A stretch of DNA of 29,733 bases from a virus. How positions within the stretch are numbered: the first letter of the stretch is position 1; every line of letters starts with the position of its first letter. Positions 23,894-29,733 of the stretch are shown one piece after another. A model generated the notes under the pieces. The model had not been told where the DNA came from and did not search any database. It worked only from the letters and a program-made list of their open reading frames with translations. Both the position numbers and the translations under genes were made by a program. The stretch is from the IMG/VR virus record IMGVR_UViG_3300034685_000147, positions 1 to 29,733 of that record, one strand, 5' to 3'.

Positions 23894-25108
23894 TTATGCC
23901 ACTTCATTTATTTTATATTTATCAATTACATTTTTCATATTTTTATTATGTATTAACCCATATTTAACTAACCATTCCTTTAATATTTTTTCTATATTAT
24001 TAAATTCCCAATAGGGAATTCGTAATAATGATATATTATTATCTTTACAATATTGATTTTTTATATTATCATTTTGTTGTTGTTGTCTTAACTTTTGTAA
24101 CATATCTTTTTTATTACCATATCTATACGGTTCAAAATGCCCTTCTCCATCATATTCAATTAAAAATAAAAGATTTTGGTTTCTATCATTAATTCCAAAA
24201 TCAAATGGAAGTGGTCTTATGTTTTTACATTCATCAAATTTCACTTGCATTTCATAATTAATATTAAATTTATTAAGAAACTCTTTAATTCTATTTTCTC
24301 CACTTGAAACAGAACAAAATGGACAACGAACACCAGATAAAAATGCATTGGGTTCTATATTCCAACTATTATTGCATTCATTATGTAATATTTGTATTTT
24401 AGTATGAGTATTAATATATTTTCCTAAAACTGTATATTCATCACCAACTAATTTATATACTTCATTTTCAAATTCTTTTTGTGTTTTAACATATAAATTA
24501 CGCTTATATTCACTTAGACATTCATTACATATATATTTGCTATTTATTACAGACATTAATGTAGCTTCTTGAATTCCTAAATTTTTATGCTTACTGCATA
24601 TATACTTCAATTTACTTCTAGCATTTCTATATTTTTTAGAAATTAATATATATCCTTTTTCTTCAAATATTTGCCTAACTTCTTCAATTGTATATTTTTT
24701 ATTTCCCATACATACAGGGCAATGTTGATTTAAATATATCATATTATTGAATTTCATATAAAATTTATGCCCTTTATCACATTCAAATAATAATTTATAT
24801 TGATTATTTATTTTTTCCATTTTTGTAGATATTAATTTATATCCTTTGCGATTATACATAAGCCATAATTTTATATTTTCAATATAAAATTTATTTTTTG
24901 ATGTAAAACGCAACAATTTAGAATTTGATTTATGATATTTTTTTATATTATTTAAAGATATATAATATTGATATCCATCTATATCTTTAATATGTAATGG
25001 TATATGATTATTAATATACTCTTTATCAATTAACTTAAAATTATACCAATTCTGACATTCGATTTCTATATATGATTTGACTTCTTCATATGTTAATTTT
25101 TTTGTCAT
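23894..25108 (-). CDS. Free-standing homing endonuclease with zinc motifs and PD-(D/E)XK-like nuclease
   Basis: A protein of about 404 residues with three zinc-type Cys clusters: C112...CPVC (132-135), CSKH...CNEC (173-199) and CNNSW...CPFC (247-267). The C-terminal Vsr/EDxHD-like nuclease shows Glu273 (SGENRIKEFL), Asp305 (PLPFDFGI), Glu320 and Asp322 (IEYDGEGHF), and the trailing ISLLRIPYW strand (numbered from the upstream TTG). Homing endonucleases of this kind are free-standing in phage genomes and spread by cutting gene-less relatives. The frame opens at a TTG (25114), but ATG at 25108 sits after AGGTGAT and is preferred. It separates the PhoH-like gene from the metallophosphoesterase, neither of which is interrupted. 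Confidence 0.75.
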   Translation of the reverse strand: MTKKLTYEEVKSYIEIECQNWYNFKLIDKEYINNHIPLHIKDIDGYQYYISLNNIKKYHKSNSKLLRFTSKNKFYIENIKLWLMYNRKGYKLISTKMEKINNQYKLLFECDKGHKFYMKFNNMIYLNQHCPVCMGNKKYTIEEVRQIFEEKGYILISKKYRNARSKLKYICSKHKNLGIQEATLMSVINSKYICNECLSEYKRNLYVKTQKEFENEVYKLVGDEYTVLGKYINTHTKIQILHNECNNSWNIEPNAFLSGVRCPFCSVSSGENRIKEFLNKFNINYEMQVKFDECKNIRPLPFDFGINDRNQNLLFLIEYDGEGHFEPYRYGNKKDMLQKLRQQQQNDNIKNQYCKDNNISLLRIPYWEFNNIEKILKEWLVKYGLIHNKNMKNVIDKYKINEVA

Positions 25109-25127
25109 AAACAATAATCACCTAAAA

Positions 25128-26300
25128 TTATAATTTCAAAAATACATTACTTGAATCACTTCTAACATTTTCTTTAAGAAAAACAACACCAACCAAAGGA
25201 TTGCCTTTTAATTTATTAACTGCATATTTTAAACCATTGTTTTTTTCAAATTTCTTTTCAGCTTGTAAATAATCTCCGCAAAAAGTAATACATGAATTTT
25301 TACCAATACGACCACCTATAAGGCGTAGAGTTTTTATGTCAAAATCCTCTGACTCATCCACAATTATCCATGTATCATCATATGTGTTACCTTTAATAAA
25401 AAATGGAACATTAAATTCTAATTGGTCACAATCTATAAGTCTATCTATATTTAATATATTTGCATTTTGTTTAATCGGTAAATAAAATTCTCCAATTTTA
25501 TCAAATTTATCACCTGGAAGTGCACCTATATTTTCACCAGCACCAATAGGATTACGACAAACAAAGACTTTATTATATAAACCTTTATCAAAAGTATAAT
25601 AAAATCCTAATCTAGTAGCCAGATAAGTTTTACCACTTCCCATTTCGCCTATAATAAATTTTATAGGTATATTTTTATTATGTAATAAATCTAATGCACA
25701 AGCTTGAAAATCATTTAGAGGAGCAATAATTTTTTTAGGTGGTAATTTAAGTTTTTCCAATTCATTTCCAGACCATCTAAAAATATCTATTGTAGTTTTA
25801 TCACATTTATTTTTAATTATTAAATATTGATTAATATACAATTTTAACGTATTTTCTGTTGGATTTTCATAAAAACTAGCTAACAGTTTATTATCTTTAT
25901 CACTTGTTTCATCAATCTCAATAATTTTATAACCAGTATAATTATCTATTTTATCTTCTATTTGTCGGCAAACTATATTTAAACTTTTTGCTTTTTGCTG
26001 TAAAACTAAATCATCAGTAACCAAAATATAATTGTTTTTTAAAGCTAACCAGAGAATCTTGTTATCATTCTTATTTTTATCAAATTCCAGAGGTAAATCT
26101 ATGTCAACACAATCATCAATAATATAATTGACTGAAGAATTTTTTAAATTTCTAATAACCTGTCTGGCATTATAATTCTCTCGCTTTAACTTATCAAGTT
26201 CTTCAAGCACAATAGAAGGTATAAATACGTGCCCGTTCAATTTATTAAAAATATTGGGATCGGCAATAAGGGAGGATGTATCTAGTAAGTATGAATCCAC
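25128..26300 (-). CDS. PIN-PhoH family ATPase/ribonuclease
   Basis: A 390-residue protein of the PhoH2 type. The N-terminal PIN domain has the acidic residues expected for RNA cleavage (Asp7 in LLDTSSL, Glu33/34 in VLEELDKLKR, Asp96/97 in ILVTDDLVL). The C-terminal PhoH ATPase has Walker A GEMGSGKT (218-225), a GALPGD motif (259-264) and Walker B IIVDES (312-317). It presumably unwinds and cuts RNA in the cytoplasm. GTG start at 26300 (GTG overlaps an upstream ATG). It is a little shorter than typical chromosomal copies at the C-terminus but keeps all motifs. In phages such proteins are often near metabolism or late genes. Confidence 0.85.
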   Translation of the reverse strand: MDSYLLDTSSLIADPNIFNKLNGHVFIPSIVLEELDKLKRENYNARQVIRNLKNSSVNYIIDDCVDIDLPLEFDKNKNDNKILWLALKNNYILVTDDLVLQQKAKSLNIVCRQIEDKIDNYTGYKIIEIDETSDKDNKLLASFYENPTENTLKLYINQYLIIKNKCDKTTIDIFRWSGNELEKLKLPPKKIIAPLNDFQACALDLLHNKNIPIKFIIGEMGSGKTYLATRLGFYYTFDKGLYNKVFVCRNPIGAGENIGALPGDKFDKIGEFYLPIKQNANILNIDRLIDCDQLEFNVPFFIKGNTYDDTWIIVDESEDFDIKTLRLIGGRIGKNSCITFCGDYLQAEKKFEKNNGLKYAVNKLKGNPLVGVVFLKENVRSDSSNVFLKL

Positions 26301-26331
26301 ATGATTTCCTCCATTTCTAGTACATTCAAAT

Positions 26332-26481
26332 TTAATGTGTTATGCTTACTTTAGTAAATTTTGGACAAAAAAGATATTTGATTTTATAAGACTGTTTACA
26401 GTCATTTTTGCATTGCTGACACATAGAATGATATTGTATTTCATTTTTTTTATTTTTATAAAACTCTAGGTTTATTATCAT
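26332..26481 (-). CDS. Small Cys-rich (zinc-type) protein
   Basis: A 49-residue protein with an ATG at 26481 and a GGAGGATTATA site. The motif is C-Q-Q-C-K-N-D-C-K (residues 21-29), followed by a C-P-K-F unit (about 39-42), which looks like a tiny zinc-binding domain. It overlaps none of its neighbours and ends 31 nt before the PIN-PhoH start. Similar Cys-rich mini-proteins are common in Firmicutes phages, and I know of no assigned function. Confidence 0.6.
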   Translation of the reverse strand: MIINLEFYKNKKNEIQYHSMCQQCKNDCKQSYKIKYLFCPKFTKVSITH

Positions 26482-26526
26482 TATAATCCTCCAGATTAAA
26501 TTTTAGAGTTACAACTCTTTTATCTT

Positions 26527-26555
26527 CTCAAAATTAGAGATTACTTTCAAATTCC
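26527..26555. repeat. Imperfect direct repeat, copy 1
   Basis: A 29-bp unit matching 26653-26681 at 23 of 29 positions (CTCA..ATT.GAGATTACTTT). Together with the second copy it marks a duplicated segment in the 320-bp gene-free leader at 26482-26801. Confidence 0.5.
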
Positions 26556-26607
26556 TAGGTCATATCTTACATAGCTAGTTCCAAAACCCATTTTATATAA
26601 GATTTTA

Positions 26608-26657
26608 GTAGGCTTAAACACCTACATGGACAAGACCCATGCCCTCTATCCACTCAG
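26608..26657 (-). ncRNA. Degenerate tRNA-like segment in leader
   Basis: On the minus strand the sequence CTGAGTGGATAGAG matches a canonical tRNA D-arm. It is followed by a 5-bp stem and 7-nt loop (CATGG-GTCTTGT-CCATG, 26641-26625), which would place CTT at the anticodon, and then by a GTAGG/CCTAC hairpin (26625-26608) without a TTC-type T-loop. No good acceptor stem closes it. A decayed tRNA or a tRNA-like leader element are both possible. I do not call it a functional tRNA. Confidence 0.3.
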
Positions 26658-26681
26658 TATTGGAGATTACTTTTATACTCC
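26653..26681. repeat. Imperfect direct repeat, copy 2
   Basis: Second copy of the 29-bp unit (see 26527-26555). It contains the 5' arm (26675-26682) of the pseudoknot described next. Confidence 0.5.
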
Positions 26682-26767
26682 TATATTTTATATTTATAAG
26701 GGGTATTGTGTCAGGAGTATTATTAATATATTTTGCCATACGAATGGCTGGCCCCACCAAATACCCC
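26675..26767 (-). ncRNA. Predicted pseudoknot in mRNA leader
   Basis: Two perfect 8-bp helices cross: ATACTCCT (26675-26682) with AGGAGTAT (26713-26720), and GGGGTATT (26700-26707) with AATACCCC (26760-26767). A hairpin GCCAT-4 nt-ATGGC lies inside (26735-26748). The element sits between the zinc-finger gene (stop at 26802) and the Cys-rich mini-gene (start 26481), in a 320-bp stretch with no supportable gene. A regulatory leader, a riboswitch-like element or a stable small RNA are possible. Confidence 0.45.
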
Positions 26768-26801
26768 TCCATATACTAATAACACTTTTAGAAGCTAATT
26801 T

Positions 26802-27977
26802 TTATCCTTTTTTCGCAGTTTTTTCACAATTTCTACATTCTGGTCTTAATCCATCTTTACAATCATCTTGCTTTCTAAAATATTTTCTATTTGCTAAATA
26901 AATTTTCCCACACTTACTACATTTTTTATATTTTCCTTTTGCTTTAAAAGTATAAAACCATTCTTCATAATCATCTTCATAAAATTTAACTATCTTATCA
27001 AGAATAATATTTTTACATCTCTGTATATCTCCATCAGACCAATCAAAACCATATTTCATTTTTAATTTATCAATTATCTGCTTTTTGTTTAATCCATCTA
27101 TATACCAACCTAAATAATCCCTCTCATAATTTTTTAATGGAGCATTATCAATAAGATACTCTAAAAACATTAATATATATTTCATTTGCCCTTGACAATC
27201 TTCAAAACTACTTTGTTTTAAAGCAGAATAAAATGATATAAGTCCATCTATATGTTTTTTATCTAGAAAATCTAATGCATTCCGTGAAACTAGTTTATAT
27301 TCTCCGTTTTTATCCCAATAAAAAGTATCAAAATTAAAGTTATACTCAGTAGTAGTAAAACCTAATCTTTTAAACTCAATCATACCAGATAATAGTTCTT
27401 TAACTATTCGAGCATCTTCTTGTAATTGGCTTATTGCTTTGTTTATCTTTTTTAAATCCGAATATTGAATATATTTTGGTTTATTTTTAAGATTTAATCT
27501 TAATCTTCTGTATTGGTTTATAGCTTTATATATCTGTTCTATTTCTTTATATTTTTTTATATCTTCTTTTAAAACTATTGCAACAGAAATTGCATTATTA
27601 TTTTTATCATTTATTTCCAATTCTTTTTGATTTTCTATGTAATTTTCAACATTATTTGTTAAAATTTCATTTTCTTCTATTCTTTTTGTTTTTCGTTTTT
27701 TACTTCTATAAGCACTTCTGTTTGGATATAATATATAATCTGCCATCTTTTCTAGTAAATGACATACAGGATCACTTTCACTTGTGCCCTCATTAGAATT
27801 TATATTACATTTAAACCATTTATCAAAATATTCTACAAAAAATTCATCATCTTTTAAAATTTCTTTTATTTTTTTTAGTCTGTTCTCAACTCCCTCAATT
27901 GAATAATCTAATTGTGAATAAAAATCTTCAATCTTTTTTCCATTTATTTTTCCATTAAATTTTGTATACGGTAGCAC
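26802..27977 (-). CDS. Zinc-finger phage protein, first gene of the long minus operon
   Basis: A 391-residue protein. The first part is helical with a basic, Lys/Arg-rich stretch (about 90-100). A C-terminal region contains YLGWYIDGLNKKQIIDKLKM, which looks like a helix-turn-helix or sigma-like region, followed by a C-terminal zinc motif CSKC...CRNC (about 353-387). The zinc end resembles the N-terminus of the terminase small subunit in this window. DNA binding, perhaps transcription control of the operon it heads, is inferred. GTG start; the nearest GGAGG is about 12 nt upstream, which is long. It is driven by the divergent promoter at 28052-28080. Confidence 0.55.
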   Translation of the reverse strand: MLPYTKFNGKINGKKIEDFYSQLDYSIEGVENRLKKIKEILKDDEFFVEYFDKWFKCNINSNEGTSESDPVCHLLEKMADYILYPNRSAYRSKKRKTKRIEENEILTNNVENYIENQKELEINDKNNNAISVAIVLKEDIKKYKEIEQIYKAINQYRRLRLNLKNKPKYIQYSDLKKINKAISQLQEDARIVKELLSGMIEFKRLGFTTTEYNFNFDTFYWDKNGEYKLVSRNALDFLDKKHIDGLISFYSALKQSSFEDCQGQMKYILMFLEYLIDNAPLKNYERDYLGWYIDGLNKKQIIDKLKMKYGFDWSDGDIQRCKNIILDKIVKFYEDDYEEWFYTFKAKGKYKKCSKCGKIYLANRKYFRKQDDCKDGLRPECRNCEKTAKKG

Positions 27978-28051
27978 GTATTATTATATCCTCCTTCCAC
28001 TATTTAAACTTAGGGGCATCACCCCCTTTTTGAAATTACCCTTCTATTATT

Positions 28052-28080
28052 ATTATACTCATTTATTTTATATTTATCAA
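28052..28080 (-). promoter_or_regulatory. Divergent promoter of the long minus-strand operon
   Basis: On the minus strand TTGATA (28080-28075), a 17-nt spacer and TATAAT (28057-28052). The -10 continues as TATAATAATAATAG. It lies 75 bp upstream of the GTG at 27977 and divergent from the regulator's promoter. Confidence 0.85.
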
Positions 28081-28087
28081 CACTTTT
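28066..28087. repeat. Left arm of 22-bp inverted repeat between divergent promoters
   Basis: This arm matches the reverse complement of 28134-28155 at 21 of 22 positions. Each arm contains the -35 box of one promoter plus flanking sequence (AAAAGT.TTGATAAATA). The two arms are 46 bp apart. This is a likely operator pair for a repressor or cooperative activator. Confidence 0.65.
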
Positions 28088-28133
28088 ATGAAATAAAAAT
28101 TGCTGATGATATATTAAAAATAAATTTCTTTAC

Positions 28134-28155
28134 AAAAGTATTGATAAATATAAAA
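28134..28155. repeat. Right arm of the same inverted repeat
   Basis: Contains the -35 of the plus-strand promoter (28141-28146) and flanking sequence identical, but for one base, to the left arm at 28066-28087. Confidence 0.65.
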
Positions 28156-28169
28156 AAATAGTATATAAT
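28141..28169 (+). promoter_or_regulatory. Promoter of the regulator-recombinase operon
   Basis: TTGATA (28141-28146), a 17-nt spacer and TATAAT (28164-28169). Transcription should start near 28176, which is after the ATG at 28174 and argues for the internal ATG at 28192 as the true start of the regulator. Confidence 0.85.
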
Positions 28170-28191
28170 AAACATGAAAGGAGATGATCGC

Positions 28192-28443
28192 ATGATAAGT
28201 TATTCACCCTTACTAAAACTACTGATAGATTTAAAAATATTAAACTTCACAAACTTATGTAATTCCATAGGTATTAACCCTGTATTTGGAACAAAAATCA
28301 AAAGAAACGATTATATCAATTTGAGCACTCTCAACAAAGTAATGAATTATTTGGCTAAGAATTATGGTGAAGAAATAAAGAAAATAAAAGGTAGAGAATT
28401 AAGAATTGAAGATGTTATAGAATGGAGGAGAGACAATGACTAA
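28192..28443 (+). CDS. Cro/CI-like XRE-family regulator
   Basis: A protein of 83 residues. The N-terminus MISYSPLLKLLIDLKI and the central INLSTLNKVMNYL match small XRE-type helix-turn-helix regulators of Firmicutes phages. The recognition region (SIGINPVFGTKIKRND) is somewhat diverged, so DNA binding is likely but not certain. The ATG at 28192 has an AAAGGAG site 8 nt upstream and follows the predicted start of transcription. The upstream ATG at 28174 does not. The last codons overlap the recombinase start by 8 nt. Its likely operators are the inverted repeats around the divergent promoters, so it may set the switch between the two directions. Confidence 0.75.
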   Translation: MISYSPLLKLLIDLKILNFTNLCNSIGINPVFGTKIKRNDYINLSTLNKVMNYLAKNYGEEIKKIKGRELRIEDVIEWRRDND

Positions 28444-29380
28444 TGTCAATGCTATTACATTACAAGAAGAGTATATAGGAGAAGAATTAGCAAATATGTT
28501 TATAAATAGTTTTGCCAGCAAAAATACCCAAGCAACATACGAAAATGCTATTAAACATTTTTTTCAAGTAGAAAATATAGGTGATATAAGTTTATTTGTC
28601 TTAAGATCAATTAGAAATGCTGATGTACTCAATTATGTGCACAAATTATTGAATGAAGGATTTTCAAGTGCAAGTATAAGAAATAGAATAAGTGCATTAA
28701 GAAGTTTCTATAATTTTTTAATGAGTAATAACCCATATATTAAAACAAATCCATTTAAAAATGGTTATGTAACCAGAATGCTTTCAGTTAAACTTGAAAA
28801 AGATGATAATTTACCTAAAACTGAAATGCTGACGCTGGAACAACTTCAAAAAATTTATAGTATTATTGATACCAATACAAAAACAGGCAAAAGAGATTAT
28901 TTACTGGTAAAACTTATGACAAATACCGGTATGAGAAGAGAAGAAGTATGTAATATTAGATTATGTGATATAGAAAAAGAAGAGAATCAATGGTTTATAA
29001 ATGTTACTGGAAAGGGTCGCAAACATAGAATTATAGAAATAGATGAGAGTATAGTAAGACTAATTGAAGATTATATAGGTATACCCTTTCCCTGCAAAAA
29101 TGAAAATTATATATTTACATCATTAAGCAATAGAAAAAGTGTTAATGGAAAAATAAATCCACAAACAGTATGGGATATAATAGAAAAACTTTGTAAAAAA
29201 GCAGGTGTAACCAATATATCTCCCCATAGTTTTAGGCACTTTTGGACAACTCAATTAATTATGGCCGGAAACAAACTTCCTGATGTGCAATATCTTGTAG
29301 GTCACAAAAATGTAAATACAACTATGAGATATTTTCATAAGTTTAATATATACCATAGTGGAATTAAAACCAACTTTTAA
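28436..29380 (+). CDS. Tyrosine recombinase (XerC/D-like integrase)
   Basis: A 314-residue site-specific recombinase. A SAM-like N-terminal core-binding domain (about 10-105) is followed by the catalytic domain with Arg167 (TGMRREE), Lys193 (GKGRKHR), His264 and Arg267 (SPHSFRH), His290 (VGHKNVNTTMRYF) and Tyr299. All catalytic residues are present. It is coupled to the Cro-like regulator, which is typical of an integration or resolution module, so it is the better candidate for the phage integrase than the recombinase in the tail module. No attachment site can be identified from this window. A good terminator follows directly. Confidence 0.9.
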   Translation: MTNVNAITLQEEYIGEELANMFINSFASKNTQATYENAIKHFFQVENIGDISLFVLRSIRNADVLNYVHKLLNEGFSSASIRNRISALRSFYNFLMSNNPYIKTNPFKNGYVTRMLSVKLEKDDNLPKTEMLTLEQLQKIYSIIDTNTKTGKRDYLLVKLMTNTGMRREEVCNIRLCDIEKEENQWFINVTGKGRKHRIIEIDESIVRLIEDYIGIPFPCKNENYIFTSLSNRKSVNGKINPQTVWDIIEKLCKKAGVTNISPHSFRHFWTTQLIMAGNKLPDVQYLVGHKNVNTTMRYFHKFNIYHSGIKTNF

Positions 29381-29398
29381 AAGTTGGTTTATTTTTTT
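29367..29398 (+). terminator. Rho-independent terminator after the recombinase
   Basis: A 10-bp stem AAACCAACTT/AAGTTGGTTT (29367-29376 with 29381-29390) with a 4-nt loop, then A and seven T (29392-29398). The stem overlaps the stop codon. Confidence 0.9.
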
Positions 29399-29407
29399 AT
29401 ATAAGTG

Positions 29408-29436
29408 TTTAAAAATAATAAATATATGAGTATAAT
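29408..29436 (+). promoter_or_regulatory. Promoter of the rightmost partial gene
   Basis: TATAAT at 29431-29436 with TTTAAA (29408-29413) 17 nt upstream as a weak -35. The sequence from TGAGTATAATAATAATAG is identical to that at the divergent minus promoter, and AAGTGTT precedes the -35 in both. The TATAATAATAATAG block is shared with the moron promoter too. Confidence 0.7.
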
Positions 29437-29478
29437 AATAATAGGGGGGTAGTATAAAGAAGAAAAGAGGTGATTTAT

Positions 29479-29733
29479 ATGGACGAAGATATTAGAACAG
29501 AACTGATAAATTCATTTGAAAATAAAAAAGATTTATGGGAAGTAGAGTATTTTATAAAAATTTATGGATTACAACTTGATAAAATTTTTCCTCATGAAAT
29601 AGGGAACCATTTGCACATGAATATTATTACTGCTTTTAACGGTCTGATGGTAGCTCTTCTTGATGATAAACTTCAAATGAGATATCTTTTCAAATGTCCT
29701 AAATGCAATAAAGAAATTTATGATTTAAAAGAT
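29479..29733 (+). CDS. Partial gene, zinc-ribbon-like, unknown (3' end outside window)
   Basis: An ATG at 29479 with an AGAGGTGAT site begins a protein of which 85 residues are seen. It is acidic and helical at first (MDEDIRTELINSFENKK...), has a Met/His-rich stretch (HEIGNHLHMNIITAFNGLM) and then a CPKC motif (about 77-80) that begins a zinc-ribbon. It has its own promoter and follows the terminator of the recombinase. I do not recognise the family. An accessory or defence role in a prophage is only a possibility. Confidence 0.6.
   Translation, partial: MDEDIRTELINSFENKKDLWEVEYFIKIYGLQLDKIFPHEIGNHLHMNIITAFNGLMVALLDDKLQMRYLFKCPKCNKEIYDLKD

Noticed and set aside
26626-26901. Plus-strand 91-codon open frame over the leader
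   Set aside because: It runs antisense through the leader into the zinc-finger gene, has no ribosome binding site, and the protein is hydrophobic and aromatic-rich as shadows of AT-rich genes are.
1-29733. CRISPR array
   Set aside because: No set of regularly spaced identical repeats was seen on reading; the repeats found are isolated pairs.

Overview
The window is part of a tailed-phage (or prophage) genome from a very AT-rich, low-GC Gram-positive host, probably Clostridia-like. The evidence is a complete head-to-tail morphogenesis block, strong AGGAGG-type ribosome binding sites, GTG and TTG starts, TAA-dominated stops and a standard code (one gene ends in TGA). No sheath gene follows the packaging/capsid block, and the tail tube gene is followed by tail assembly genes and a long tape measure, so a siphovirus-like tail is likely. 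No species can be named from the sequence alone.

Layout. Almost everything from 27977 down to 1 is transcribed on the minus strand. In transcription order this is: a zinc-finger protein (27977-26802); a structured leader and a small Cys-rich protein (26801-26332); a PIN-PhoH ATPase/RNase (26300-25128); a free-standing homing endonuclease (25108-23894); a metallophosphoesterase with an HTH-like N-terminus (23850-22624); a P-loop NTPase (22592-21951); and a 36-residue ORF (21904-21794). Next comes a GC-rich RNA cluster (21792-20748) with two tRNA-like elements, a roughly 630-nt multi-helix RNA and a tRNA-Trp. It is followed by a DUF5659-like small protein, a frameshifted RepL-like winged-helix gene, the small and large terminase subunits, portal, protease/scaffold, a decoration-like protein, major capsid, five neck and tail-completion genes, the tail tube, and then a homing endonuclease plus a tyrosine recombinase lodged inside the tail module. 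The block ends with a chaperone-like protein, a minor tail protein and the tape measure, which runs off the left edge.

A short plus-strand region at the right end (28141-29733) is transcribed divergently: a Cro/CI-like regulator, a second tyrosine recombinase with its own terminator, and a partial gene with its own promoter. One plus-strand gene (4554-5105) sits inside the minus-strand tail block with a near-consensus promoter, as a phage moron would.

Regulation. Four good promoters can be read (4490, 28080 minus, 28141, 29408). Three have a TTGATA -35, and three share the same 14-nt block beginning at the -10. The two divergent ones are arranged as a 22-bp inverted repeat. A 21-bp palindrome upstream of the terminase genes is a candidate operator. 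Hairpin terminators or attenuators follow the scaffold, capsid, tail tube and second recombinase genes.

The strongest candidate for something new is the RNA cluster at about 20748-21792. It resembles in setting and ornateness the GOLLD and ROOL classes of giant phage RNAs that occur beside tRNAs, and it carries two long tRNA-like elements with intact T-arms and acceptor stems but non-canonical centres.
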